DNA of 64,000 bases. Source: Hymenobacter sp. DG25A (GTDB taxonomy: Bacteria; Bacteroidota; Bacteroidia; Cytophagales; Hymenobacteraceae). Where the stretch lies: positions 1,674,001 through 1,738,000 of the forward strand of contig NZ_CP012623.1 of NCBI RefSeq assembly GCF_001280305.1, read 5' to 3'. The notes below the pieces were generated by a model. It saw nothing but the letters and a program-made list of their open reading frames with translations. It ran no database searches and was not told the DNA's origin. Both the position numbers and the translations under genes were made by a program. This document shows positions 8,762 to 17,612 of the stretch, piece after piece. The first letter of the stretch is position 1, and each line of letters opens with the position of its first letter.

Positions 8762-9559
8762 TTATTCAAAATTCAGATACAGCGTTACGGCATTCGTGCG
8801 CAAACGCTGCAGGTTACGGCTGTATACATCTTCGCCGGGCTGCAGCACATTGGGCAAGCCGTGGGAGAAGCGTAGTTCCGGCGCAAACTTAAAGAACGGA
8901 TAAAACATATCCAGCCCAACACCATACTCCAGAGAGTAGTCGATGTTATCAGTGCGCAGGTAGCTGGTTTCGGGGTCCTGGCGGCGGTTGGTAACGTTGT
9001 AGCTGCCTTTCGCACCGGCTACTACATACATGCGGGTGTTGCGCCGGCGCTCCGAGTGAAACTTTAACAGCAGCGGAAATTCCAGAATGGTACCTCCTAC
9101 TTCCTGGGTCTTGATTTCTTCCGGATCATCCTCGCTTTTAGGCGAGTAATTGAGGGCCTTATACTCAATGCGCCGCGTGGCAAATGATACGCCTGGGGTA
9201 AATCGTAGGGTAAAAAAATCGGCTAAACGGGCATCCCCAATAAAGTTGATGCCAAAGCTGGGCGCCACCAGCGCATTGGAAGAAACCTCCCGCGCATTAA
9301 TTCGCGAAGACTGCTCTATGCGGTAGCGCGTGGCACTGGCGTTCAACTGAAAGCCGCCATGAAACCATTTCTGATCATAGGCCGGCAGGTTGTTTACGGT
9401 GATGGACTTTACCTGGCCGCCCCGGCCGCGCTTGGCCCGGGTGGGGCTTTGTGCCTGGGCCGGATTTGTGAAAGCCAGCAGACTGGCAGCAGCCAGAGCC
9501 CAGCAGGTTATTTGGTGGCGGTATAGATAGAGCTGATGCCGAACGTGAGGGGTTGCCAT
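8762..9559 (-). CDS. porT: outer-membrane beta-barrel protein PorT
   Basis: Outer-membrane protein required for the type IX secretion system and gliding in Bacteroidota. The 265-residue protein has a signal peptide ending near the AQAQ site (about residue 37), a basic stretch RAKRGRGG after it, and an amphipathic strand pattern that ends in the aromatic residue of LYLNFE, as barrels do. The identification rests on this PorT-like profile ([22 protein letters not shown], the [10 protein letters not shown] strand) and on the conserved neighbourhood directly downstream of ubiE, which it overlaps by 52 bases. Finding a T9SS sorting tail on the GH16 enzyme at 45.9 kb supports an active system. Confidence 0.88.
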   Translation of the reverse strand: MATPHVRHQLYLYRHQITCWALAAASLLAFTNPAQAQSPTRAKRGRGGQVKSITVNNLPAYDQKWFHGGFQLNASATRYRIEQSSRINAREVSSNALVAPSFGINFIGDARLADFFTLRFTPGVSFATRRIEYKALNYSPKSEDDPEEIKTQEVGGTILEFPLLLKFHSERRRNTRMYVVAGAKGSYNVTNRRQDPETSYLRTDNIDYSLEYGVGLDMFYPFFKFAPELRFSHGLPNVLQPGEDVYSRNLQRLRTNAVTLYLNFE

Positions 9560-10236
9560 GCAGTATGAGTAAATCCTACTTGCGTGAGGATATTCAGGAA
9601 ATCGCGCCCATCCGGAAATGCCTGCACCGACTCGGGCAGGTAGGTATAGGCCGCGCGGTCTTTGGAAATCAGCTTTCCGAAAACGGGAAGAATGTGCCGG
9701 AAATAAAAATTGTAGGCCTGCTTCATGGGGAAAGCCGTGGGCTTGGAGAATTCCAGAATCACCAGCTTGCCGCCGGGGCGCAGTACCCGGTACATTTCGG
9801 CCAGACCTTTGGGCAGGTTCTCGAAGTTACGTACCCCAAAGGAAGCCGTGACGGCATCGAAGGAATTATCCGGGAAAGGCAGGTTTTCTGAATCGCCCAG
9901 CTCCAGCTGAATGCGGTTGGCTAGGCCTTTGGCGACCAGCTTCCGGCGCCCTACTTCCAGCATGCCTTCGGAGATATCAACGCCCGTAATCTGGGCATCT
10001 TTGGTGGCCGCCCGGAGCGTCTCAATGGCAAAATCGGCCGTGCCCGTGGCAATATCCAGAATGCGCGCCGGCCGCAGCTGCTTCAGCTCGTCCACTGCTT
10101 TGCGACGCCAGTAGATATCGGTGCCGGCACTCAGAAAGTGGTTGAGAAAGTCATACTTACCAGCAATGCTGTTGAACATGTTTGCTACCTGCGACTTCTT
10201 GCCGGCGGCATCATCTTTATAGGGAACTACGGACAT
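9508..10236 (-). CDS. ubiE: bifunctional demethylmenaquinone/ubiquinone methyltransferase
   Basis: SAM-dependent C-methyltransferase, the last step of menaquinone biosynthesis (MenG/UbiE). The 242-residue protein shows the family signatures [11 protein letters not shown] near the N-terminus, motif I in [12 protein letters not shown], and the segment [20 protein letters not shown], which covers the second UbiE signature. In this aerobic Bacteroidota the substrate is most likely demethylmenaquinone. The ATG at 10236 is preferred; the longer frame to 10290 adds an untypical Phe/Ser-rich leader. The 3' end overlaps the porT start, so the two are translationally linked. Confidence 0.95.
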   Translation of the reverse strand: MSVVPYKDDAAGKKSQVANMFNSIAGKYDFLNHFLSAGTDIYWRRKAVDELKQLRPARILDIATGTADFAIETLRAATKDAQITGVDISEGMLEVGRRKLVAKGLANRIQLELGDSENLPFPDNSFDAVTASFGVRNFENLPKGLAEMYRVLRPGGKLVILEFSKPTAFPMKQAYNFYFRHILPVFGKLISKDRAAYTYLPESVQAFPDGRDFLNILTQVGFTHTAWQPLTFGISSIYTATK

Positions 10237-10309
10237 ACTTCGGGAGCTGAACGAAAAAAAGGGGGCCGAATTGCCCAAACATAACGCCACACCCGCAATT
10301 ATGTTGAAA

Positions 10310-10342
10310 AAAAAGGGTCGGGCTTAATGCCCGACCCTTTTT
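10310..10342 (-). terminator. intrinsic terminator after the PorE-like gene
   Basis: A perfect 14-bp stem (10310-10323 with 10329-10342, loop TTAAT) is flanked by an A-run on the plus-strand left side, which gives a T-tail for minus-strand transcripts leaving the PorE-like gene, and by T5 on the right. Confidence 0.88.
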
Positions 10343-10362
10343 AAGGCAAGTGTCTGAGGTAC

Positions 10363-12378
10363 TTACGGCTTTACCGTAGTGGTGTCAGTAGGCGTTGCAT
10401 TCATGTTTGCCGGAGCAGTACGCGTCGAGTCCGTGGCAGGAGTCGTCATCGGAGCCATTTGAGTGGAATCCGTGGCGGGGGTAGTAGTAGGCGTCAGGTT
10501 AGCGGGCGTAGCGCCTTCTACCTGCAGCTTGGTCTTACCTTCTGCATCCTTCACTTTGGAGTCGATTTCACCTTCTTTGATGACGGTTTTCGACTCTTCG
10601 CCGTTAGGGCCTTCGGTTTTCACTTTCACTTTGTCGCTGTCCTCGTCCACCTTGGTTTTCACCTTGGTGCCATCGGCCATCTTCACTTTGCTCTTGCCGG
10701 GTACCAGCTGATTACCAGTGCTGGTACCGGTAGAACCAGTTCCCGTTGTGCGAGTAGTCCCGGTAGTAGTGGTACGCTTGGCACCGGCTGCCGGAGCTGC
10801 TGGCTGCGTTACTTTCATTTTATCCATCGACTCGCCTTCTTTCAGAATCACGCGGAACTCAACCCGACGGTTCAGCTGCATGTTCTCGGGAGAATCGTTA
10901 GGAGCAGCCGGACGACGCTCACCATAGCTGGTCGTCACCATGCGGGTTTCGCCAATACCGTTGCGCTTCAGGTAGTTGTAAGCAGCATCAGCGCGGTTCT
11001 GACCCAGTACCATGTTGTACTCGTCGGTGTTGCGGGAGTCGCAGTTACCCTCGATGGAAATATTCAGGCCGGGGTTGGCTTTCAGGATACGGCCGATGTT
11101 GTTCAGCTCCGTAACTGATTCCGGGCGCAGGTTATACTTGTCCGTATCGAAGTAAATCTTCTTGAAGGCAAACATACCGGCACTCGTGGTGTCCATGTAC
11201 GGCACATAGAAGTTCTTCTCGATAACCGTAGAATCCTTCGTGGCAACCGGTACGGCAAACTCCTCGGTGGTAATGTTCTTACCGTCTTTGGAAACCGCTA
11301 CCTGGTAAGTACGGCCCGACAGGACGGTTACCTCATAGTTGCCGGAATCAGGCTTGGTTACGTCGCGGTAGCTCAGGGCAGTTTTATCCGCCTGCGTGCC
11401 GCTGAACACCAGTTCCACACCCGGAATAACCGTCACACTGTCGCGGGAGGATATTACCTTACCGCGGATGATGGCATTCTTGATGTAGTTGATGGTGTAG
11501 ATATCTTTTTCACCGTAGCCGCCAATGCGGTACGACGACAGATAAGCATAGCTGCCATCCGGGCTCAAACGATAGTAGCTATCATCATCGGGCGTGTTTA
11601 CGGGGTAGCCCATGTTCTCGGCCTGGCCCCAACGACGACCAATAGAATCGTACTCCGACTTGAAGATGTCGTAGCCACCCATGGTGTTACGACCCCGGGA
11701 AGAGAAGTACATCGTTTTGCCATCCTTGCTCAGGAAGGGGCTGTCGTCGTCGTACTTGGTGTTGATGTTGCTGCCTACGGATTTGGCCGCACCCCAATCA
11801 CCGCCGGGCTGGCGGGTGGCGTAGTAGATATCAAGCGTACCATCTTCCGAATATTTCCCGGTAGAGAAATAAATCGTCAGACCATCGGGCGTGATGTAAG
11901 CATCCGACTCAAACTGGTTGGAGTTGATGTTATCATTCAGGCGCTTAGGCTCGGTCCAGTCACCACCCGCTTTTTCGGAGTAGTAAATGTCGCCGGCTTT
12001 GTCTTGGCGGTACATCAGCATCTTGGTGTCGTTATCGAACACCTGAATAGAAGCATCGTGGCCCTTGCCGTTGAGTACACCGCTCAAAGAACGGGGCTTA
12101 GACCAGTTCTCGTCGTCAATGCGCTCCGCTTCAAAGATATCCTCGTAGTACTCGCCATCGGAGGCCAGGTTACCCTCGCCTTTCTTGGCACCTTCTGCGG
12201 ATGTATTAGCACCCGTTACGTTCTCACCCCGCGAGGTGAATAACAGTATCTTGTCGTCGGAAGAAATAACCGGGCTGTGCTCGGAGAAGGGAGTATTAAT
12301 CGTGGGGCCCAGGTTCTTTACAAAGATGTCCTTGGGGCTGTTGAATAACACTTTAGCGTTTTTGCTGTGCTGAATCAA
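10363..12378 (-). CDS. C-terminal part of PorE-like protein: propeller, CRD, OmpA
   Basis: This open part codes for 671 residues from its first ATG, but the homologous frame stays open upstream to about 12466. It holds PD40-like blades with repeated phrases such as YFSTGKYSEDG, MYFSSRGRNTMGGYDIF and YLSSYRIGGYGEKDIY, then a carboxypeptidase-regulatory-like domain (IRGKVISSRDS), then an OmpA-C peptidoglycan-binding domain (KIYFDTDKYNLRPES, then DEYNMVLGQNRADAAYNYL). The last 150 residues form an unusual low-complexity tail rich in Thr, Pro, Lys and Ala with a repeated TPATDST unit. Without the N-terminal half it lacks a signal peptide and would not reach the outer membrane. It ends at the hairpin at 10310-10342. 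Confidence 0.85.
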   Translation of the reverse strand: MIQHSKNAKVLFNSPKDIFVKNLGPTINTPFSEHSPVISSDDKILLFTSRGENVTGANTSAEGAKKGEGNLASDGEYYEDIFEAERIDDENWSKPRSLSGVLNGKGHDASIQVFDNDTKMLMYRQDKAGDIYYSEKAGGDWTEPKRLNDNINSNQFESDAYITPDGLTIYFSTGKYSEDGTLDIYYATRQPGGDWGAAKSVGSNINTKYDDDSPFLSKDGKTMYFSSRGRNTMGGYDIFKSEYDSIGRRWGQAENMGYPVNTPDDDSYYRLSPDGSYAYLSSYRIGGYGEKDIYTINYIKNAIIRGKVISSRDSVTVIPGVELVFSGTQADKTALSYRDVTKPDSGNYEVTVLSGRTYQVAVSKDGKNITTEEFAVPVATKDSTVIEKNFYVPYMDTTSAGMFAFKKIYFDTDKYNLRPESVTELNNIGRILKANPGLNISIEGNCDSRNTDEYNMVLGQNRADAAYNYLKRNGIGETRMVTTSYGERRPAAPNDSPENMQLNRRVEFRVILKEGESMDKMKVTQPAAPAAGAKRTTTTGTTRTTGTGSTGTSTGNQLVPGKSKVKMADGTKVKTKVDEDSDKVKVKTEGPNGEESKTVIKEGEIDSKVKDAEGKTKLQVEGATPANLTPTTTPATDSTQMAPMTTPATDSTRTAPANMNATPTDTTTVKP

Positions 12379-12443
12379 TTGAGCCAGTTCGGCTTTGCGC
12401 GTATCCTTCTTCTTCAGGGTTGCATTGTAAGCCTGGTAGTGTG

Positions 12444-12794
12444 CTACTGCCTCATCAAAGTTGTAAGGTGGTCCACACGGCCCAGCCAGTATTCTACATC
12501 CTTTGAAACCTTAGGCTTAAGCCGCTGGGCTTTGTAGATGTAGTCGCTGGCCTTCTCCTTGTCAAAAGACATATAGGAAATACCGGCCCGGAACAGTGCC
12601 AAAGCATTGTTGGGGTCCTTGGCCAATACCTGTTCGTAATAAGGAATAGCAGCCCGATAGTTTTCTAAGTCGAAGAGCTTGTTTGCAGTCTTTAGCTGCT
12701 TGCGGGTGCTTTGGGCCAGCGTGGGCTGGGCCACCGCAGTGGCAAGGGCGAAGGCGCAAGAAACTTTTAATAACCTTCTGACTACGTTGTCCAT
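12444..12794 (-). CDS. N-terminal TPR half of the PorE-like protein, truncated
   Basis: Codes for about 116 residues: a signal peptide (MDNVVRRLLKVSCAFALAT, ending near TLAQS), then TPR helices (ANKLFDLENYRAAIPYYEQV, LAKDPNNALALFRAGISY, ASDYIYKAQRLKP). The frame ends in LTTLMRQ followed by a stop, seven residues of frameshifted sequence with no homology. ATG 12794 is taken as the start because it sits directly before the signal peptide; the longer frame to 12911 lacks that logic. On its own it would be a short periplasmic TPR peptide. Confidence 0.75.
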   Translation of the reverse strand: MDNVVRRLLKVSCAFALATAVAQPTLAQSTRKQLKTANKLFDLENYRAAIPYYEQVLAKDPNNALALFRAGISYMSFDKEKASDYIYKAQRLKPKVSKDVEYWLGRVDHLTTLMRQ

Positions 12795-13248
12795 TTGGGA
12801 GGAGAGTTTGGGAATAAGACGGAAGTTCTCTGAGGGAAAAATCCTCTGCCGAACGCAGAGGGCGTTTTTTAATTGCCCTGTTATACTGAAAAGGCTATTT
12901 AAGGTTAGCAACTAGCATCAAACTGGCTAAAAATTGCCGACGTTAAAGAGCTTTTACAGAGGGTATTTTCGGAGAATTCTTGCCAAAAAAAAAGACCGTT
13001 TCGGGCAAAGATAGAAACTTTATTATACGTCCATACTTCTATACTCTTTCTTAAGTATAGAAATAGTCAAATATGAGGAAAACAATCAGAAGCCATGTTT
13101 TTTCGGCTTCCGTACTATATTTCGATTCATGCTAAACTGCGCAAATATAAGGCCTCTTTGTAAACTCCAATAAAATCCAAGAAAAAATTTACTTCCAGCA
13201 GCCCATTTGGTTTGCCGTATCTTTGTGCTTTCAGCGTCTTTTCCAACT
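12795..13248. other. 454-bp AT-rich divergent intergenic region
   Basis: Separates the PorE-like gene (-) from engB (+). It holds a CAAAGATA box at 13006-13013 (TATCTTTG on the minus strand, a candidate -7 element for the PorE-like gene), a 9-bp inverted repeat TTCTATACT at 13037-13045 with 13054-13062, and a short GAAGCC/GGCTTC dyad near 13090-13111. No coding frame is credible here. Confidence 0.55.
13218..13225 (+). promoter_or_regulatory. TAnnTTTG -7 box upstream of engB
   Basis: TATCTTTG lies 24 bases before the engB ATG and matches the Bacteroidota sigma-A -7 consensus TAnnTTTG. No clear TTG -33 box is seen at the usual spacing. Confidence 0.5.
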
Positions 13249-13866
13249 ATGCTTATTCGTACGGCAAAATTTCTGACCAGCAATACCCGCGTAGACCAGT
13301 GCCCCGCACCTACTTTGCCGGAATATGCTTTTATCGGGCGCTCCAACGTGGGCAAGTCGTCGCTGATTAATATGCTGACGGACCACCGCGGATTAGCCAA
13401 AACCTCTTCGCTGCCGGGTAAAACTCAGCTTATCAATCATTTCATTATAAATGATGCGTGGTATCTGGTAGACTTACCCGGCTACGGCTATGCCAAGGTT
13501 AGCAAAGACTCCCGCGCCAAGTGGGAAAAGATGATCAACTTTTATTTACGGGAGCGGGAAAATCTGGCTTGCGTATTCGTATTAATTGACTCGCGCCACG
13601 CTCCTATTGCCTCCGATCTGGAATTTATTGACCGGCTGGGAAATATGGGCGTGCCTTTTGTACTGGCCTTTACGAAATCCGACAAGCAATCGGGTTCACG
13701 CACCCACCAAAATGTAGTGGCTTATATTGAAAAGCTGCGCGAAACCTGGGACGAACTGCCGCAGTACTTTGTTACTTCCGCTACCGAGAAAATGGGACGG
13801 GAAGAGATTCTGGCCTTTATTGAGGAAGTAAACCTGAACGCTGCGCCTACCACGGATAATGCGTAA
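13249..13866 (+). CDS. engB: ribosome biogenesis GTPase YihA/EngB
   Basis: Essential GTPase acting in 50S subunit assembly. G-motifs are in order: G1 GRSNVGKSS, the switch region KTQLINHF, G3 DLPGYGYAKVS, G4 TKSD. The protein has 205 residues, the usual EngB size, from ATG 13249. A TTG at 13207 would add 14 residues but overlaps the candidate -7 box and is rejected. A TonB-type gene begins about 60 bases downstream on the same strand. Confidence 0.96.
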   Translation: MLIRTAKFLTSNTRVDQCPAPTLPEYAFIGRSNVGKSSLINMLTDHRGLAKTSSLPGKTQLINHFIINDAWYLVDLPGYGYAKVSKDSRAKWEKMINFYLRERENLACVFVLIDSRHAPIASDLEFIDRLGNMGVPFVLAFTKSDKQSGSRTHQNVVAYIEKLRETWDELPQYFVTSATEKMGREEILAFIEEVNLNAAPTTDNA

Positions 13867-13929
13867 ATTGACGCTTAAATGCCCTTTCTGTTTTTAGCGT
13901 TATTGACTTACTCTCTCTTTTTTAGCGAC

Positions 13930-14397
13930 ATGAAAAAACACTTGCTTGTTCTGGCTTTGGGCATTTGTACCCTGACGCCTGCTTTCGCCCAATCGGTGAA
14001 GGTAAAATCCAAAGGTCCCGGCCCGGCTACCCAGACTGAGGTAGATGCTGCCGTAGCCACGGCGCAAAATCCGGTGCGCGGCGGCAAAGTCATTCCGGTA
14101 GCCGAGTACTATGAAGGAGGCCAGGAGGCCATGTATGCCTTCATTGAAAAAGAAATGAAATACCCGCTCATGGCCCGGCGCAACCGCATCCAGGGCACCT
14201 GCATCGTGAGCTTTACCCTGAACACCGACGGCACGCTGTCCGGCGTGAAGCTGGTAAAGCAGATTGGTGGTGGCTGCGGCGAAGAGGCGCTGCGCTTGGT
14301 GCATCTGCTTAAATTCAAGAAGCCGGACTACGCTATTCTGACCAGCTTGCCCATCTCATTTAAGCTGCCAGTCCCCGGACAAGCCGCCGCTGAGTAA
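13930..14397 (+). CDS. TonB C-terminal domain protein, periplasmic
   Basis: A 155-residue exported protein. It has a signal peptide (MKKHLLVLALGICTLTPAFA, cleaved before QSVK) and one TonB C-terminal domain covering roughly residues 60-150, recognisable by YPLMARRNRIQGTCIVSF, NTDGTLSGVKLVKQIGGGC and EEALRLV. There is no N-terminal anchoring helix or Pro-rich spacer, so it is not a classical TonB energy transducer; stand-alone domains of this kind are frequent in Bacteroidota and their role is unclear. ATG 13930 was chosen because it opens the signal peptide. Confidence 0.85.
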   Translation: MKKHLLVLALGICTLTPAFAQSVKVKSKGPGPATQTEVDAAVATAQNPVRGGKVIPVAEYYEGGQEAMYAFIEKEMKYPLMARRNRIQGTCIVSFTLNTDGTLSGVKLVKQIGGGCGEEALRLVHLLKFKKPDYAILTSLPISFKLPVPGQAAAE

Positions 14398-14402
14398 CTT
14401 TG
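14395..14402 (+). promoter_or_regulatory. TAnnTTTG -7 box before the DUF5606 gene
   Basis: TAACTTTG overlaps the stop codon of the TonB-like gene and lies 22 bases before the next ATG, matching the Bacteroidota -7 consensus. The -33 region has no clear TTG. Confidence 0.45.
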
Positions 14403-14423
14403 CCCCGTACTAACTGCTTTTTT

Positions 14424-15029
14424 ATGCCCTACGACCTGAAGGAAATTGCTGCCATTAGCGGCATGCCAGGCCTCTACCGCCTGGTACGCCCCACCCGTGC
14501 TGGTGTTATTGTGGAAACGCTGGATGAGCGTGCCACGCGTTCTGTTGCCTCGGCCCGCAACAAGGTGTCGCTGCTCCACGAAATTTCCATTTATACCGAA
14601 GACCTGGACCAGACCGTGCCCCTAACGGAGGTATTTGACCGGATTCAGCAGCACTACGGCGCCGATTTTCCCTTTACCAACAAGTCGGACGACCGGGACC
14701 TGACCAAGTTCATGGAAACCATTATTCCCGATTACGACCGGGAGCGGGTGTACATGTCAGACATCAAAAAGCTCGTTACCTGGTACCGCCTGGTAAGCGC
14801 TACGCTGCCTTACTTAGCGGAAGAAGAAGCCACCGAGGAAGCCCCTGCGGAAGAAGCTGAAGCTAAAACGGAGAAAAAAGCCGGCACCAAAGCCAGCAAG
14901 GCTACCGCGGATGATGCCCTGAGCACTGCCGGCGTTATCTCCTCAGCCACTGAAACCGACGAGCCTACCAACCCGGAGGCCGCCACGGAAGCTACCGCCA
15001 AAAGTCGTGGCAAAAAGAAATCGGAATAG
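14424..15029 (+). CDS. DUF5606 domain protein
   Basis: A 201-residue cytoplasmic protein whose first 135 residues match the DUF5606 type seen across Cytophagales and Flavobacteria (YDLKEIAAISGMPGLYRLV, then SRNKVSLLHEISIYT-like residues 40-60). The C-terminal 65 residues are a low-complexity Glu/Ala/Lys/Thr tail that looks disordered. Function is unknown. ATG 14424 is preferred over the TTG at 14400. The gene ends at a strong bidirectional hairpin shared with fbp. Confidence 0.85.
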   Translation: MPYDLKEIAAISGMPGLYRLVRPTRAGVIVETLDERATRSVASARNKVSLLHEISIYTEDLDQTVPLTEVFDRIQQHYGADFPFTNKSDDRDLTKFMETIIPDYDRERVYMSDIKKLVTWYRLVSATLPYLAEEEATEEAPAEEAEAKTEKKAGTKASKATADDALSTAGVISSATETDEPTNPEAATEATAKSRGKKKSE

Positions 15030-15053
15030 ATTTATTTTCTTTTCCTAGCCCAT

Positions 15054-15091
15054 AAAAAAAGGCCGCTCTGATTACAGAGCGGCCTTTTTTT
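15054..15091. terminator. bidirectional terminator between DUF5606 gene and fbp
   Basis: Perfect 17-bp arms (15054-15070 and 15075-15091), loop ATTA, with A7 on the left and T7 on the right. It serves both convergent genes. Confidence 0.93.
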
Positions 15092-15113
15092 CTTATTACG
15101 ATAATCGGGTAAG

Positions 15114-16139
15114 CTATTTGACTGCCTCGGTATCGGCGTTGGCGTACTGGGCCATAAATTCTTCGGCTTTTTCTACCAGTTCGGTAGAGCCAATGAACAA
15201 CGGGCACCGGTCGTGCATGCCGATGGGCTGTATTTCCATGGTGCGCATAAAGCCGTTGCTGGCTTTGCCACCGGCCTGCTCCACAATAAAGGCCAGCGGG
15301 TTGCACTCATAGGCCAGGCGCAGCTTGCCGTTCTTCACTTTGCGGGTGGCCGGGTACATATAAATCCCGCCCTTCAGCAAGTTGCGGTGAAAATCAGCCA
15401 CCAGAGAGCCGATGTAGCGGGCCGAGAAATGCTGCTCCTTACAATGGGCCACAAAGGCTTTCACCCCTTCCGGGAAATCTTCGGAAATACCCTCATTAAT
15501 AGAGTATACCGTGCCGGTTTTAGGCGAGGTGATGTGGGGGTGCGACAGGAAGAACTCCCCCAAAGAAGGCTCGTAGGTGAAGCCGTTTACCCCGTTGCCA
15601 GTGGTATACACCAGCATGGTGCTGGAGCCATAAATAACGTAGCCGGCGGCCACCTGATGCGTCCCGGCCTGCAGGCAGTCCTGGTCGGTGCCCTCGTTGC
15701 CGGTGGGTGATACGCGCCGGTAGATGCTGAAAATAGTGCCGATGCTGACGTTCACGTCAATATTGGAGGAGCCATCCAGCGGGTCAATGGCCACCACATA
15801 TTTACCCTGCACGTTGCCGGTCTGGATCTTCTCGTCGTCTTCTTCGGAAATAATGGTGCAAACCTCGCCGCCGTTGCGCAGCGCCCGGATAAAGCGAATG
15901 TTAGCAATAACGTCCAGCTTCTGCTGGTCTTCGCCCTGCACGTTGCGGTTGCCATAAGCGCCGGCAATATCAATGAGGCCGGAGCGGTTGATTTCTCGGT
16001 TTACGATTTTGGCGGCCAGGGCAATATCACGCAGCAGCTGGGAAAGCTCCCCGGTAGCATAAGGGAAGTCTTCCTGTTTGCGCATAATAAACCGGTCCAG
16101 AGTAGTACCGACGGGTAGCGCGAGTTTGTTGTGGTCCAT
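15114..16139 (-). CDS. fbp: class I fructose-1,6-bisphosphatase
   Basis: Gluconeogenic phosphatase converting fructose-1,6-bisphosphate to fructose-6-phosphate. The metal and substrate motif [19 protein letters not shown] is intact, and ISEEDDE upstream supplies further metal ligands. The 6-phosphate pocket region follows near [22 protein letters not shown]. At 341 residues it has the size of class I enzymes. ATG 16139 is the natural start. It is divergent from the aspartate kinase gene; a TAAATTTG box on the minus strand (plus coordinates 16174-16181) is a candidate -7 element. Confidence 0.96.
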   Translation of the reverse strand: MDHNKLALPVGTTLDRFIMRKQEDFPYATGELSQLLRDIALAAKIVNREINRSGLIDIAGAYGNRNVQGEDQQKLDVIANIRFIRALRNGGEVCTIISEEDDEKIQTGNVQGKYVVAIDPLDGSSNIDVNVSIGTIFSIYRRVSPTGNEGTDQDCLQAGTHQVAAGYVIYGSSTMLVYTTGNGVNGFTYEPSLGEFFLSHPHITSPKTGTVYSINEGISEDFPEGVKAFVAHCKEQHFSARYIGSLVADFHRNLLKGGIYMYPATRKVKNGKLRLAYECNPLAFIVEQAGGKASNGFMRTMEIQPIGMHDRCPLFIGSTELVEKAEEFMAQYANADTEAVK

Positions 16140-16173
16140 TGGGTGGGAAAGTGGGTGGGGGTATTCGGGTGGA

Positions 16174-16220
16174 CAAATTTATCGTTTTTCGCCACATCTG
16201 GCGGGCGCTTCCTACTTTTG
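16174..16220. promoter_or_regulatory. divergent promoter region for fbp and aspartate kinase
   Basis: CAAATTTA at 16174-16181 reads TAAATTTG on the minus strand (toward fbp), and TACTTTTG at 16213-16220 faces the aspartate kinase gene. Both match TAnnTTTG. Clear -33 boxes are not visible. Confidence 0.45.
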
Positions 16221-16289
16221 ACCTCCTCTCCCGGTCCTTCCCTCCTGTTACGCAGGGCGGTAGTGACGCCCGCTTTTATATCATTGTAT

Positions 16290-17600
16290 ATGCAGGAACA
16301 GCACGCGCTTAAGGTTTATAAGTTTGGAGGCGCCTCCGTGCGCAATGCCGCCGCTATTCGCAATCTGGTGGAAATAGTGCGCCGCTTTGGTACCGATGGG
16401 CAATTGCTGATTGTGGTATCGGCCATGGATAAAACCACGAATGCGCTGGAGGATATCTTTCACCGGGCTTATTCTGCCCTGGACTACCAGGAGCAGCTGC
16501 GCGCTCTGCGCGACTTTCACTACACCGTGGCCGATGAGCTGTTTGGCGACGCCTGGCGGGAGCAGGAAGCCGTGGCGGCCGCCGTGCCCGGCACCGTTAC
16601 CCTGCCTGGGCTGCTGGAGCAGCTCAGCGGCCAGCTGGCCACTCTGGTCCGGGGAGAATATGACCGGCAGTACGACCAGATAGTGAGCTTTGGCGAGCTG
16701 CTGGCCACTCTGATTGTAGCGCGGGCCCTTGAAGCCGAATGGCTGGACTGCCGCCCCCTGGTGCGCACCGATTATATGTGGCGCGAAGGCCGCCTGGACT
16801 GGCCTACCACCGAGCGCAACATCCGCGCCGTGGTGCCGGATCTGCTCCAAAAGGGCCCCGTGGTTACCCAGGGCTTTCTGGGCGGCACCCCCAGCGGCCA
16901 GACCACCACGCTGGGCCGCGAAGGCTCCGATTTTTCCGCTGCCATTTTCGCACATTGTCTGCACGCGGAGTCCGTTACCATCTGGAAAGACGTGGCCGGC
17001 TTGCTAAACGCCGACCCCAAGATCTTTGCCAATACCATCCGTTTCCCGGAAATCAGCTACCAGGAAACCATTGAAATGGCTTACTACGGGGCGTCCGTCA
17101 TTCACCCCAAAACCATTAAGCCGCTGGCCGTGCGCCGCATTCCGCTGTATGTAAAGTCGTTTCTGGACCCTACGGCGGAGGGCACCAAAATTCATGACTG
17201 CCGGCATGAGTCCCTGCCCCCGGCCTTTATCCGCAAAACCGGGCAGTGTCTGGTTTCTTTTGAGTCGAAGGACCTCACGTTTATCTCGGAAGAAAACCTG
17301 GAAGTCATTTTTGGGGCGCTGGCGCAGGTGCGGCTGAAAATTCATCTGATGCAGAACTCTGCCATCAGCTTCTCTGTGTGCACTGATTTTTCCGCCTACC
17401 GGCTGGAGCAGCTCCTGGACATGCTCTACGAGCAGTTTACCATCCATTACAACACCGGGCTGGAGCTGTACACCATCAAGAATTATGATGCCGCCAGCGT
17501 TCAGCAGCTTACGGAAGGCCGGGAATTGCTCCTGGAGCAGCGCACTCGCCAAACCTTCCAGTTTGTGTGCCGCAGCGCCGTGAAGGAAGAAGTGAAGTAA
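16290..17600 (+). CDS. aspartate kinase
   Basis: Phosphorylates aspartate, the first step toward lysine, threonine, methionine and diaminopimelate. The N-terminal kinase motif KFGGASVRN is intact, as are the GREGSDFSAAIFA catalytic segment and the NADPKIF stretch. The C-terminal 130 residues form the ACT regulatory region, so feedback inhibition is likely. It is monofunctional at 436 residues, with no homoserine dehydrogenase domain. ATG 16290 directly precedes the conserved N-terminus; the frame upstream to 16131 is non-conserved leader. Confidence 0.94.
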   Translation: MQEQHALKVYKFGGASVRNAAAIRNLVEIVRRFGTDGQLLIVVSAMDKTTNALEDIFHRAYSALDYQEQLRALRDFHYTVADELFGDAWREQEAVAAAVPGTVTLPGLLEQLSGQLATLVRGEYDRQYDQIVSFGELLATLIVARALEAEWLDCRPLVRTDYMWREGRLDWPTTERNIRAVVPDLLQKGPVVTQGFLGGTPSGQTTTLGREGSDFSAAIFAHCLHAESVTIWKDVAGLLNADPKIFANTIRFPEISYQETIEMAYYGASVIHPKTIKPLAVRRIPLYVKSFLDPTAEGTKIHDCRHESLPPAFIRKTGQCLVSFESKDLTFISEENLEVIFGALAQVRLKIHLMQNSAISFSVCTDFSAYRLEQLLDMLYEQFTIHYNTGLELYTIKNYDAASVQQLTEGRELLLEQRTRQTFQFVCRSAVKEEVK

Positions 17601-17612
17601 GCGGCCGCTACC

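Larger units (their letters stand above)
10363..12794 (-). pseudogene. PorE-like TPR/propeller/CRD/OmpA protein, split by a -1 frameshift
   Basis: Read as one gene this would encode about 810 residues: a signal peptide (cleavage near ALAQ-S), N-terminal TPR helices, a PD40/WD40-type beta-propeller, a carboxypeptidase-regulatory-like domain and a C-terminal OmpA domain. That order matches PorE, the T9SS component that tethers to peptidoglycan, although Bacteroidota also carry paralogs with the same layout. Translation from ATG 12794 runs into a TAG at 12444, while the continuing homology (PYNFDEAVAHYQAYNATL) lies in the -1 frame from about 12466. Inserting one C in the CACCTT run near 12467 restores a single frame. 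It is either a true inactivating deletion or a base-call error; no slippery heptamer supports programmed frameshifting. Confidence 0.75.

Noticed and set aside
12440..12480. Programmed -1 ribosomal frameshift in the PorE-like gene
   Set aside because: The site reads GAC CAC CTT ACA; there is no X-XXY-YYZ slippery heptamer, so a mutation or base-call error is more likely.
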